Shown here piece by piece: positions 10,879 through 20,016 of a stretch of DNA of 21,667 nucleotides. This DNA is from Blastomyces gilchristii SLH14081. Lineage: Eukaryota > Ascomycota > Eurotiomycetes > Onygenales > Ajellomycetaceae. The notes under the pieces are model-generated. The model searched no databases. It was not told where the DNA came from and worked only from the letters and a program-made list of their open reading frames with translations. Positions within the stretch are counted from its first letter, which is position 1, and each line of letters opens with the position of its first letter. The position numbers were made by a program, and so were the translations under genes. The DNA lies in the NCBI RefSeq assembly GCF_000003855.2, contig NW_003101625.1, positions 25,840 to 47,506 on the forward strand. Direction: 5' to 3'.

Positions 10879-11075
10879 GAATTAACATAGCGTATTAGCA
10901 CAGAGTGCCTTCCCTGCATTAGTAGGAATAGCGTCATTGAGAACGGCGATATTTCCCACTTTATTTGATATCTCCAAAAAGCTGTAATCAAGTGATCGAA
11001 ACTCTCAGCCCACAGGAAACGGACCCCGCTTTCAAAAAACTGATGAGAACTGCTTCTGAAAGAGAGGGGCTAATA
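10879..11075 (+). other. Unmutated 3' terminal segment of Gypsy-A internal region
   Basis: Between the gap and the right LTR the composition changes abruptly: about seven CpG sites in 197 bp, many CC/GG, and a much higher G+C content than the sequence before the gap. One plus frame ends ...FKKLMRTASEREGLI, with its TGA stop at the first bases of the LTR (11076-11078), which would suit the very C-terminus of pol; this is tentative. A minus-strand frame of 37 codons from 10991 into the gap matches nothing I know. The segment may be an unmutated remnant, a gene-conversion patch or a contig-join artefact. Confidence 0.6.
11058..11070 (+). other. Polypurine tract of Gypsy-A
   Basis: GAAAGAGAGGGGC lies five bases before the right LTR, the usual place for the primer of plus-strand DNA synthesis. 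Confidence 0.7.
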
Positions 11076-11404
11076 TGACAGGCTGCGCTTGATCAATCAT
11101 ATAGACTATTCTGTTACACTTCATAGATTCTTCTACTTCACTTCATAGATTCTTTCATTTCACTATCAAACATGTATGCTCTGATTCTCGGCCATTCTCA
11201 ATCGCCGATCCTTGGCCGTCATGAACATATATAGATTCTTCCACCCCGAAGCTTCACTGCATACATCGTCACATACATGTATAAATATTCATCTTGATCA
11301 CTGATTTCTACACTTTCTCTTTCTTTTCCTTCTTTAACATTTTTCTCTTTGTTATATAAGATCTATCAATATTATACTGATCTATTCGGCGTAGGCCTCT
11401 TATA
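11076..11404 (+). repeat. Gypsy-A 3' LTR (329 bp)
   Basis: It begins TGACAGGCTGCGC and ends CTCTTATA, where the partner has TTCTTACA, a C-to-T change in the terminal CA. It is collinear with 1667-1997 with small indels near its start. AAAAT follows at 11405-11409. CpG sites are retained across it, as in the other LTR. TATA-like sequences are at 11280-11287 and 11353-11360. Confidence 0.92.
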
Positions 11405-11409
11405 AAAAT
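11405..11409. repeat. Target-site duplication of Gypsy-A, right copy (AAAAT)
   Basis: Matches 1662-1666 and directly abuts the 3' LTR. Confidence 0.85.
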
Positions 11410-11755
11410 AGCTGTTTAGACTCTTTAATTATATCAGATGATTGATTATTAAGTGTAACATCTTGATTAGAAAAAGATTCATATATTGAAACTTTTAATA
11501 TAAACTAAACTTAGTTGAAATATATAATTGATTTACTGTTTCAGTTTTATAAGATACTTAAGACAGTTTTAATCACTTATATATTAATACTGCAGTCAGT
11601 CTGATAAGTGTATAACAGTTTATTTACTTATCTTAAGAAGCAGTTAAATCACTTAAAAAGAAATTCAGTCTGAGTTAATACTATAGCATAGACTATTATT
11701 ACTGTAAGAGATAAACTGATATATTACTACAGTAAAACTGAATAATTTTTTACAG
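11410..11755. other. AT-rich spacer between the two Gypsy elements
   Basis: No open frame of note, no CpG and no recognised motif. It is the continuation of the sequence that Gypsy-A entered on the left and Gypsy-B on the right. Confidence 0.6.
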
Positions 11756-11760
11756 AGTAC
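11756..11760. repeat. Target-site duplication of Gypsy-B, left copy (AGTAC)
   Basis: AGTAC precedes the TGTGATT terminus and recurs at 20012-20016. The final A of the right LTR is shared with the duplication, so the true length is four or five. The empty site would read as palindromic AGTACT. Confidence 0.75.
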
Positions 11761-11924
11761 TGTGATTCAAAGATTGCTTGAGCCAGCGTACGATTACAGG
11801 TGTACACCGGCTTCTTATATATGTTATACTAAATTAGTGGCTGCTAGAGCCTCTTTTACATTCATAAGCATGTTTAAAAGTGACTGTGTTATTATTCACT
11901 GATTATACATTCTTCTGAATTACA
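11761..11924 (-). repeat. Gypsy-B 3' LTR (164 bp)
   Basis: Aligns without gaps to 19849-20012. Its outer half (11761-11815) keeps CpG sites (AGCGTACG, ACACCGG). Its inner half, next to the element body, has lost them all: TTCATAAGCATG here against TTCGTAAGCGTG in the partner. A TATATAAG on the minus strand (11814-11821) is a candidate TATA box. Confidence 0.92.
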
Positions 11925-11934
11925 TTCTCTCTTA
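11925..11934 (-). other. Polypurine tract of Gypsy-B
   Basis: On the minus strand TAAGAGAGAA abuts the first base of the 3' LTR, the standard position for plus-strand priming. Confidence 0.65.
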
Positions 11935-12038
11935 TCAGATTCAGTCACACTCACATAATTATGACATAAGCTCTAGCTTTATGTGAATTAGTGTATCACT
12001 AGTGTTCACAGTTATATAGTCTGTCTCTGATTTAACTA

Positions 12039-12426
12039 GTGTTCTGTATACATTCTCACAAAGAAACTTTTACTATATTACATTACTCATTTACTAACTG
12101 TTTTCATTCTTTAATCATCTTCTTTATTATCATCATCATTGAATATCATCATCTTATTCAAGATTTCTGTCTCTTCTTCTTTTTAATATCTTCTATCTGT
12201 TTATCTATCACATTGTACATGTTTCTAGCAATGATCTCTCATTCTTATAACAAGTGTCATTGTAGTGCTCATATCAGGCAGTTCATTAGCAGTAAGTGTA
12301 ATATGTTGTGAAATGTGACCAGAACTTGTTTATCTTCTAACAATCATCAGAATGTACTATTATAAATGACATATCTTCTTCATCTTCTCATACACTCTTA
12401 ATCTTCTTTTCTCAGTGAGCATCTGA
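12039..12426 (+). pseudogene. Possible decayed ORF with a Cys-rich segment, antisense to Gypsy-B
   Basis: The plus frame is open over 12039-12311, then runs on through stops that could be mutated Trp or Arg codons. It contains CHCSAHIRQFISSKC with a further Cys about nine residues on (around 12255-12335), loosely like the Cys clusters of some fungal transposon proteins. The N-terminal part is low-complexity and hydrophobic, as expected if Pro codons have become Ser, Leu or Phe. No family is recognised; this could be chance. Confidence 0.2.
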
Positions 12427-12867
12427 TTGTGTTTCCTGATCATGTTTTGTGTGAATACAGATGCTGATATATTTGTTTTAATTCATATAGAATCTTCACA
12501 TATTGACAGATCTGTGTCTGCAGATGATAGTAAACACCTCAATGTTAAATTATTGATTGAGAACTTGAAGAATATAATAATGAAGAAATTATCTGTGTTA
12601 TATATAACTGAGTCTTCTATGTCTCTCTCTGCTCTTTCTATTACTGTTTCTTTCTCTGTCACTTCTTCTCAATCTTCTACACTTATCTCTGTTTCTTGCT
12701 CTCCCGCTTTTGTCATCTCTATTCCTGCTATTCTCACTTCTGCTACTTCTGTCTTCTCTGTCTCTGCTGCTTCTGCTGTTATCATCAGCTCTTCTTATTT
12801 CAAGAAGATGTTGTGTAGACTTGATAAATTACATTTCTCAGTGTATACACTTCTGTTTTTTTACTGA
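12427..12867 (+). pseudogene. Unrecognised 146-codon open stretch, Ser/Thr-rich, antisense to Gypsy-B
   Basis: This is the longest unbroken plus-strand frame in the region. The first 50 residues are mixed and charged (DADIFVLIHIE, LLIENLKNIIMKKL). Residues 58-120 are a Ser/Thr/Ala/Val tract whose ancestor may have been Pro-rich. The last part is KKMLCRLDKLHFS. It is in a different frame from the neighbouring stretches. The opposite strand of the tract reads as an acidic, helix-like sequence (ETEKTEVAEVRIAGIEMTKA), so strand is undecided. Confidence 0.25.
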
Positions 12868-13526
12868 TTTCTAGAATACTCTATTATATGAAGACTGTGT
12901 ATAATACAACTATCTGAAGCTCAGTCACAGACACTAATTATTATGTTTATTTTAAGTATTCATGATGAGATAATCATGTATTAATACCAGAGAATTACTC
13001 TTCTTTTTAACAGTATTAAGAGTATAAGTCTTTTCTTTTTCATCTTCTCTTCTAATGCTAATTTTTCTAGGAGAAATTGTTATGAGTTTTATCATACATA
13101 AAGTCATAGTGTTCACAGATATTAAGAAACTTTTTATAATCATTAAATTCAATATTACAGATACATTCACTCTGATAAATATTTCTAAGATAATTAACTC
13201 ATATCAGTCTATTCTCTGATATTTATTGTCTGACTTTGTGATGTAGATGAAGAATATCCATGTTTTCAGAAATGAGAATATGAATATCATACTCTTTTAC
13301 ACTTATAAATGTGAGGCTTGTACACCTTGTCTAAAATGTTATTATGAAAATAAGCTGTTCACATGATAGATTCTACTTTCTGTATTTCTCTGTGTCTCTC
13401 TCTCTCTTTCTGAGAAGTCTCATATGTGTTATAATTGTGTATGCAACTCTAAGGTCAGCAGATGTTTATTTGATAGCTGTTCTCGTCTCTGATTTTACAG
13501 TTTTATATGCTAATAATAATTCTTAG

Positions 13527-14085
13527 TTACTCTGATATCAGAGGTCATTTTAATCTCTGAAGATGATAATATCACTGAGACTACTTTCTCTCACTCTTAA
13601 GCTTCTCTTATTATTTTCTCTTTCTTCTCTGTGAGAAAGATTGTATGCATACTGAGTTATAAGTGTTCAGCTCTGAGTGACTCTTATCATTATTTATTCA
13701 ATTCTGTATTCTCTTCTTCTTTCATTTCTTTCATCTTTACTCTCTCTACTCTGACTTCTAATTCTATGAGTTCTGCACTCTTCTTTAATTTTTCTACACA
13801 CACATGTACACATTTCTATATTGGCATTTCAGTCAATCTTGTAATAAATGATATTAATATCATACACAGAGTAGTAGAGAAATCAGAGACATATATGATA
13901 TTATTACAAGAGCAGCTTACAGGTCTTGAATTTCTTACAGATCTCAAGTTTTGAGATTTCCTTTGTTTTTAATGTTTTTCAGATGATATGATGTTGGAAA
14001 TAGATTAACATGTGATGTATGAAAATGAATGAGATATATATGATAATATTTATCTTTTTGCAGCTGACTCTTACAGTTGATAATC
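13527..14085 (+). pseudogene. Possible decayed ORF convergent with Gypsy-B pol
   Basis: One plus frame reads fairly protein-like from about 13527 to 14085, with stops at 13592, 13952 and 13973 and TGA/TAA further on. It has a Ser/Thr-rich tract (13690-13800), a coiled-coil-like HRVVEKSETYMILLQEQLTG (about 13870-13930), and an acidic end with YENE and DIYDNIYLF if TGA stands for Trp. Its end overlaps the minus-strand pol end. Family unknown; the coding claim is tentative. Confidence 0.22.
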
Positions 14086-17000
14086 AATTCATTATTTCTT
14101 CTCTTTTCTTACACTTTTGCTTTGTCTGCTAGTTACTACTCTTATACAATCTCTATATAATACAGTGTTCAGTAACTAGATTCAACAGCTTTCATCTTTT
14201 ATAATTCTATCTCACATATTATACTATCTCTCTTCACCTGCTCAGACTACTACAGTAAACAGCTCATTAAAACTAATCTCACTTAATCTCTGAGTATTCT
14301 CAGAGATTGAAATGACTTGATCTCATATATTCACAGATGTTTCAGATGCTTCATTCTTTGTTATCTTTGTAATTGAACTGATATAAATAGTTAAATTCAA
14401 CTCTGAATTTCTTTTTCTTCTGTAATCTGATTCATATGTAAGTCTGCTGCTTTGAGACTGCTTTTTACTATATTACACTCACTATTTACAGTATGTTATT
14501 ATATGACTGACTACAGTCTTATTACTTATTAAAGTGTGATGATTATCTGATTTCTTTATTACTTTTTATTCATTTCTTATAATTATGAAAAGATTAGAAT
14601 AAGTAAGATCATCTGATTCATAAATATCTATGATTTCTCTTACTTTATGAGACTTTTCAATCATAAGTCTCTTCTTTTTCAACACTGATAATAATGCTGT
14701 GAATGACTATAATGTGCTTGAGTCTTACATTGTTGTCTCTATAAGATGTGAATTATTTATTAAGTTGTATAAGACTCATCTCTCTGATTTCTTCAATGCA
14801 TATGTTCTCAGAGAATGTGATTTGAGTATTTTATAGAGCTTAAATCATCTAGATTGAAACTTCTCAGAACTCTTATTATATATAAGAACTTATATTTCTA
14901 TCTTAAGATTTAATTTCTTAATTAGTGAGTCTCATATTCTTTTTAATTGAATTGCTTAGTTCAGAAGTATCTTGTTAGCTTTTGCACATGCATGACTGAT
15001 CTCTTTCAATCTTGATTCTGTGTCTGTGACTTCTGCGTCCGCGATTGCTGTGTCTGCAACTGCTGTGTCTGCTACTATTGCATTCACAATTGCTGTTCTC
15101 TCTCTCATCTTTTCTGAAGTATTCTCTGGAATGCATGAATGCAATTCATACAACAGGTAAAATGATGAATGCTTGGAAACTGCATACTGCTGAATCTGCA
15201 TAACTAATAGCATCTGTCTGAGATATTTATTTCATAGTCTCATAGACTTGCTCACTAGATATTTTATTAATATGTTACTCAGAATTTCATTCAAGTATTT
15301 TATCTTCTCATTCATCTGTGAATAATATAACATTGTTCTATAATATCTTGTCTGTAATTAGCTCATGAAATGTCTCATCACTTCTTCTATGAGATTCACA
15401 CTGTTATTAGTTAGAATCTCACACAGTATTTCATAGTTGATATAAATCTCATTATATAGAAACTTCATCATTATCTTCTCTATCATCTCTGAAACTGCTT
15501 TCACAACTGATCAGTCAGTTATATAGTCAATAGCAGTGATTATTCAATAATTTTCATTTGACATTCACAGTAGTATATCTATGAGATTCATCTCTCATTG
15601 TTTGAACAGTTATATCATACTTTTCATCTCATATTGCACTTTCTCATATTCTAATCCTTTCTTAGATTCTTTCACAACTTGATAATTCAGACACTTGTAA
15701 GCATATATCTGAATATTCTCAGTCATACTTGATCAGTACACTCTTGATTCAAGTATACTTATAAGTTCAGAGCTTTCTAAGTGACTGAATTTCTTGTACA
15801 TATGAGTTACTAAGTTATATCTAAATAAATATTCTAGATAGAGAGCTTCTGCATATTCTAGATTATAATAAAGTATAACATCATTTTTCAATTTTCTCAG
15901 CTTGAAGTTCAGAAATATCTCTTCTACTACTTTTATAAAATACTTATTATTTAATATCTTATCATTCTTTAAGTGAGAGATCATTGTATTCACTCATTCT
16001 GGTTCCTTATATCTTCTCAGTGTATTTAATATAAACTTTTCTTATATCTGATTCACAGAACTCTTACTTATAAAATCAGGTCTGTAACTGATTATATCAG
16101 ATATTATAGTATCTGATCTCTTTCAGTATTTAATATGAAGATTATATACTTAAAACTCTGAGATTCAACATACTAAGCATTTGAAGAGTTTTATTATTAA
16201 TTATAGATAGATGAGACTTTCATGATCTGTGATCACTGTTGTTATATATCTGTTATTAATATATTTATTTCACAATATCAGCATGTGCTTGATCACTAGT
16301 AATTTCTTTTCATACACTGAGTAATTGAGTTCAGTGTCTCATAGTTTTCTATCATTATTTATCACTGAGTGTAGCTTGTCATTCTTATTCATCTGCAGAA
16401 AAATGTCTCTGATAGCTCATTTAAATGTATGTATCTCAATGTATAAAGATTTATCATGATCTGATTGAATAAGCACTCAGAATATTATCATATATTTTTT
16501 CAGTGTGAGAAAGACCTCTTCACACACAGCATTTCAGATAATTGAATAAAACTTCTTCTTTCACAGATTAATATCTGTTTCTCTTAAGAGATCTGAGAGT
16601 GATATAGCTATTCATGTGAAATTCTTAATAAATCTATAGTAATATAAGATTCACTTAAGAAACTGTTATATATGACGTATATTTCTTAGTTATAATCAAT
16701 TCACTATAACATTTAATTTCTTCAGAATGAGATGTATACAGTCATCACTTATTATATATTTTATAAACTTCAACTCTTCTGTTTTAAACACATACTTTAT
16801 TAGTTTAATATAGAGCTTATACTCTGTCAGAGTTATAAGCACTTTATTAAGATACTTCAGATATTCATTGTATAAGTTTAAGAAGACTAGAATATTATTC
16901 AGATATATAAAATATGAGGTTTTATTCTGTTTGTAAAGAATTGTATTCATCATCATTTAAAAGATAACAGATGCATTTATCAGACTGAATAATATTATCA

Positions 17001-18188
17001 GAAATTCAAACTTTTCTCATTGTATATTAAATATAGTTCATGATACTGATAGTTCATCTATATAAATCTGTTAATATTCTAAGAGAAGATTGATCTTTGA
17101 TAGATATCAGATATTTTCAACTGTATTCAACTATTGTTAAATCTGTGATAATAAGTATTTATTCTTACTTATAAGCTTTTTAAGTGCTTGATAATTGATA
17201 CACATTTATCACTTCTCATTCACCTTTTTCATGAATAGAACTGAGAAGTCTCATACACTTGATAAGAATTGTATAAGATTATATTCTAGAAGATCTGTGA
17301 TCTGATACTTCTGTTCTTCAAGATATATTTGTAACAGAGAGTATGCATTCTGATTAACTGATTTTGTATCTTCTGTGTTAAGTTCATATATGAATTCTTG
17401 TTCTGATAATAATTTCAGTGAAAGATCTATTCAGAAGATCTTTTCATACTTCTTCAGAAGTTTCTTCATACACTTATTCTTCTATATATTCTTTATCTTA
17501 GTTTTCTTCTCTTTCAGGTCTTATATAATATACAAGATGCTTTCAGATATGATCTTGTGAATTGTTCTCTTTACTTGTTAATCTATAAGCAGATTTAATT
17601 CTTTCATATCAGAAATATGAAATGTTCTTCTCATATCAGTTGATAGAATTATATGAACTGTTTTCTTTCTATCAGTTAATTTCATATAGCATGTATGTTA
17701 TTGAATCTGTGAATTAAGTCTTTAAAATTAATTAAGTTTAAGAATAAGATCATATTTCATATTCTGCAGCTCTCATGCTTAAATATAGCAAGATCATTCT
17801 CTGAAGTGCAAGAGAACTCTTACTCTTATAGATGATACTAGATATTAGTTATCAGACAATCTTATGTTTTGAGAATTATTCACTCAGTGAATCTCTTTCA
17901 GTCTTCAGATTATATAATTATCAATATATTATGTAGAAGCTTCTATATCTACTAACACTTTTACACTCATCTCTTAATTCTTACTCAAGTACTCTCTATA
18001 CATTAACATTTCAGATCTTAAGGTATTGAGATAAGTATCTGCTTCATTCTCACTCATATCTCAGTCAGAAGTCTGCTTTCTCTTGATATTCACAGAATTC
18101 AAAGAGTCATCTAATATAAGCATCTCTTTTATTTTGAAGACTTTTGATAGAATATCAGTAAGTGTCTCTAAACTCACTGATTCTGCTA
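14050..18188 (-). pseudogene. pol: Gypsy-B pol: protease, reverse transcriptase, RNase H, integrase
   Basis: All domains lie in one minus-strand frame of about 1380 codons without indels. The protease has VLVDIEAS at about 17939-17961 (for LVDTGAS) and MKYDLILKL near 17750. The reverse transcriptase has FMKKVNEK, MCINYQALKKLISKNKYLL (about 17160-17240), LSKIN at 17089-17103 (motif A Asp now Asn) and YLNN at 16894-16905 (for YLDD). RNase H has His at 16429-16431 where the first Asp is usual, with ITDHESLIYL kept. The integrase zinc domain has one Cys now Tyr. Its core triad is changed: Asn 15586-15588, Asn 15406-15408, and Lys 15298-15300 exactly 36 codons on. The GPY/F motif is KLY (14833-14841). 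The tail reads coding-like to 14050. Expression would need a -1 frameshift from gag. Confidence 0.92.
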
Positions 18189-18195
18189 GTTTTTT
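18186..18195 (-). promoter_or_regulatory. Candidate -1 ribosomal frameshift site at the gag/pol junction
   Basis: On the minus strand, gag codons read TTA AAA AAC TAG. The heptamer A AAA AAC is a canonical -1 slippery sequence, sits in the right phase, and is followed at once by the gag stop (18186-18188). Slipping -1 enters the pol frame. No downstream pseudoknot was verified. The TAG could itself be a mutated CAG. Confidence 0.6.
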
Positions 18196-19745
18196 AACTC
18201 TCTTGCTTTTCTTGACTGTGTACACTGTGTGTAATTCTTTGTATCATGATTTTAACATTCACAGTTGAAGCAAGCTCAATGCTTATAATATCAAGATTTT
18301 CACTCAGAGAATCTTCTTTTCAGAGAATTCACTTCTTTAACAATGATATTCAGATCTAGATTCATCATATCTGAGTGTATAACTTGTATTATAGAAGTCT
18401 GATTATTTGTTCTTCATTGAGATATACTTCATTGCAGAATTTTCTATTATAATTGACTTACTTATTTCTGTATAATGAGAATGTTATATACTTCTTTTAC
18501 TGTATCTGATTGTAAGATTAAGCATTTTCATTTCACTCTTAACTCAGATATAAGATTATGAATAAAGATCTGTAAATAGAAAGATATTAAAAGCTCTTCA
18601 TTTAATGTGAGATAGTGTAAGCTGAAGTGTATAAAGTATAATATAAGATTACTCACTTATCTGCACTCAGTGAAGTATTTATAATACTTATCTTATATAT
18701 TCACTTTCTTGAAGTTGTGCAAGATTCATTTGAAAAACTTATTTTATATTTATAAGAATAAATATTACTCTGAGTCTGTGAGATTCATCTTTTTATCAGT
18801 TATTCATAATATCTTTACTTTTTCACATAGAAACATAGCAGATCTCAAGACTTGTTGAAATTCTGTTAACTATCTGTCTGTGAGTTCATAATCAATCTGA
18901 TGATATAATTGTATCTGACTTAGTCAGCTGATTACAGCATTATTTTTTCAGTTATTATTAAAGTTTAATAACTTCAGCAGATCTTCTGACTTGATATATC
19001 TTATACTCAGATTCTCATTCTGTGTAGTAATCTCAGATAATGTGTACATTTCTGAAGAGATTGTGAATAATTATAATAAGATCTTCAGATTCAGTGTAGT
19101 CATTTATTTATATAATTATTTAATCTCTCACTGCAGATCTATAATCTGATTTTCTCTATTCTTATTACTGATACTAATTGTATTAGTAAAGCTTTTTATA
19201 GTGAATACTTAATCTGTAATGAATATCAATTGTTGCTTGACTTCTGTCTTAGTCTGTCACTGTGTATGCAAGATCTCAATCTTGTTTAGAATTCTTATAT
19301 ATATACAGAGCTTTGATTTCAGTTCAGCAGTCTCAGCTGCTTTTCTTACTACTTTGAGTAAACTATCTGAGAGATTCTACATATCTTTCAGTTCAGATAG
19401 TGAAGAAGAGTATTGTTCATATTAACTAGAGAAGATGTTCATTTCAGTGATTTCTTGTTAATTATACAGTGTCTATTATTATATCATTATATGATTATAT
19501 GATTTCTGATTTCTGATTTCTGTTATCATTATACAACTTCAATGATGATTACTCTTCTTTTATTCTTCTAAGTAGAAAGTAAATGTCTTTGAATCTGATT
19601 CACTTCTTTCATTCTCTTTCTCACATCTCATCTGTTTGCATACGTGGCATTTGCCTGTGTGTGAAGTTTTTCCTCAATAAGTAGAGCAGTATCAATCAGA
19701 TGCTCTTTCACTCACTGCTTCTTTATACACTATCTTTTGAGGCAT
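18186..19745 (-). pseudogene. gag: Gypsy-B gag with N-terminal Cys/His motif and zinc knuckle
   Basis: About 520 codons in one frame on the minus strand, from ATG at 19743-19745 (about 100 bp inside the 5' LTR) to the TAG at 18186-18188. The N-terminus MPQKIVYKEAVSERASD leads into a Cys/His-rich segment, CSTY-GKTSHTGKCHVCKQMRC (dash marks TGA), at about 19625-19690. Capsid-like sequence lies around 18480-18780: YYKYFTECR and LISELRVK. The nucleocapsid knuckle is at 18231-18272, CFNC...H...Y, its last Cys changed to Tyr by G to A. Stops are again mainly TGA. Start chosen because it is the first ATG after the LTR and the frame stays coding-like from it. Confidence 0.78.
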
Positions 19746-19848
19746 TTAGAATCACACTGATATGATAACTACAAATCACTTCATAGATGAAATTATCACA
19801 TTCTTAAGAAGTCTGCACTTCTCACCGGTTTTTAGACATGCTATCAGA

Positions 19849-20012
19849 TGTGATTCAGAGATTGCTTGAGCCAGCATATGATTACAGGCGTACACCGGCT
19901 TCTTATATACATTATACTAAATTAGTGGCTGCTAGGGCCTCTTTTACATTCGTAAGCGTGTTCAGAAGCGGGCGCGTTATTATCCGGCGGTCGTACGTTC
20001 TTTCAAATCACA
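19849..20012 (-). repeat. Gypsy-B 5' LTR (164 bp)
   Basis: Perfect TGTGATT/AATCACA ends. The outer half (19940-20005) is rich in intact CpG (GCGGGCGCG, CCGGCGGTCG), while the inner part shows CG to CA/TG changes (AGCATATG here, AGCGTACG in the partner). A minus-strand TATATAAG at 19902-19909 is a candidate TATA box. The open plus frame across it (19838-20026) is not a gene. Confidence 0.93.
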
Positions 20013-20016
20013 GTAC
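20012..20016. repeat. Target-site duplication of Gypsy-B, right copy (AGTAC)
   Basis: Matches 11756-11760, its first A being shared with the LTR end. Confidence 0.75.

Larger units (their letters stand above)
1667..11404 (+). mobile_element. Gypsy-A: Ty3/Gypsy LTR retrotransposon, RIP-decayed, split by a LINE
   Basis: Two similar LTRs (1667-1997 and 11076-11404) in the same orientation are flanked by AAAAT duplications. They enclose gag, protease, reverse transcriptase, RNase H and integrase in the Ty3/Gypsy order. A purine-rich tract sits just before the right LTR. Without the 4.0-kb LINE the element is about 5.7 kb, a normal size. There is no convincing primer-binding site after the left LTR. 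A 229-bp assembly gap removes the integrase C-terminal part. The catalytic residues of reverse transcriptase (YLDD) and integrase are still present, but the frame has many stops, so the element is dead. Confidence 0.93.
11935..14049. other. Unexplained 2.1-kb 3' region of Gypsy-B
   Basis: Pol ends near 14050, yet the LTR starts only at 11924. The plus strand is strongly pyrimidine-rich and has Ser/Thr/Phe-rich open stretches. The minus strand of the same segments reads Glu/Lys-rich, so either could be the coding sense. I find no known retroelement domain here. It may be an accessory gene, a long 3' UTR, or a remnant of another element inside Gypsy-B. The weak plus-strand candidates are listed separately. 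A small inverted repeat (ACATAAGCT/AGCTTTATGT) lies at 11964-11984. Confidence 0.5.
11761..20011 (-). mobile_element. Gypsy-B: Ty3/Gypsy LTR retrotransposon, RIP-decayed, minus strand
   Basis: Two 164-bp LTRs (11761-11924 and 19849-20012) share perfect TGTGATT/AATCACA ends and flank 7.9 kb of internal sequence. Gag and pol are on the minus strand, in the order gag, protease, reverse transcriptase, RNase H, integrase, with pol in the -1 frame. A purine tract adjoins the left (3') LTR. On the minus strand, two bases inside the 5' LTR, TGATAGC could be a primer-binding site TGGTAGC with GG changed to GA, a weak inference. An unusual 2.1 kb separates the pol end from the 3' LTR. All reverse transcriptase and integrase catalytic acids are lost. 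It is a different family from Gypsy-A. Confidence 0.93.

Noticed and set aside
10523..10991. Frames of 91-124 codons spanning the N run
   Set aside because: Most of their length is undetermined bases; they are open only because N codes for nothing.
10879..11075. Bacterial or vector contamination
   Set aside because: The base composition suggested it, but a purine tract, correct LTR junction and matching target duplication tie the segment to Gypsy-A. I cannot exclude a misjoin at the gap itself.
12952..13170. Minus-strand 72-codon frame and plus-strand 13344-13526
   Set aside because: Low-complexity, no motif, not in phase with neighbours. Not separable from chance in this skewed region.
14329..14360. 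Plus-strand IFTDVSDASF resembling an RNase H motif (TDAS)
   Set aside because: The minus strand here is the continuous coding-like C-terminal part of Gypsy-B pol, and no further RNase H motif follows on the plus strand.
17375..18268. Plus-strand 61-codon frames at 17375-17560 and 18083-18268
   Set aside because: Antisense shadows of Gypsy-B pol and gag.
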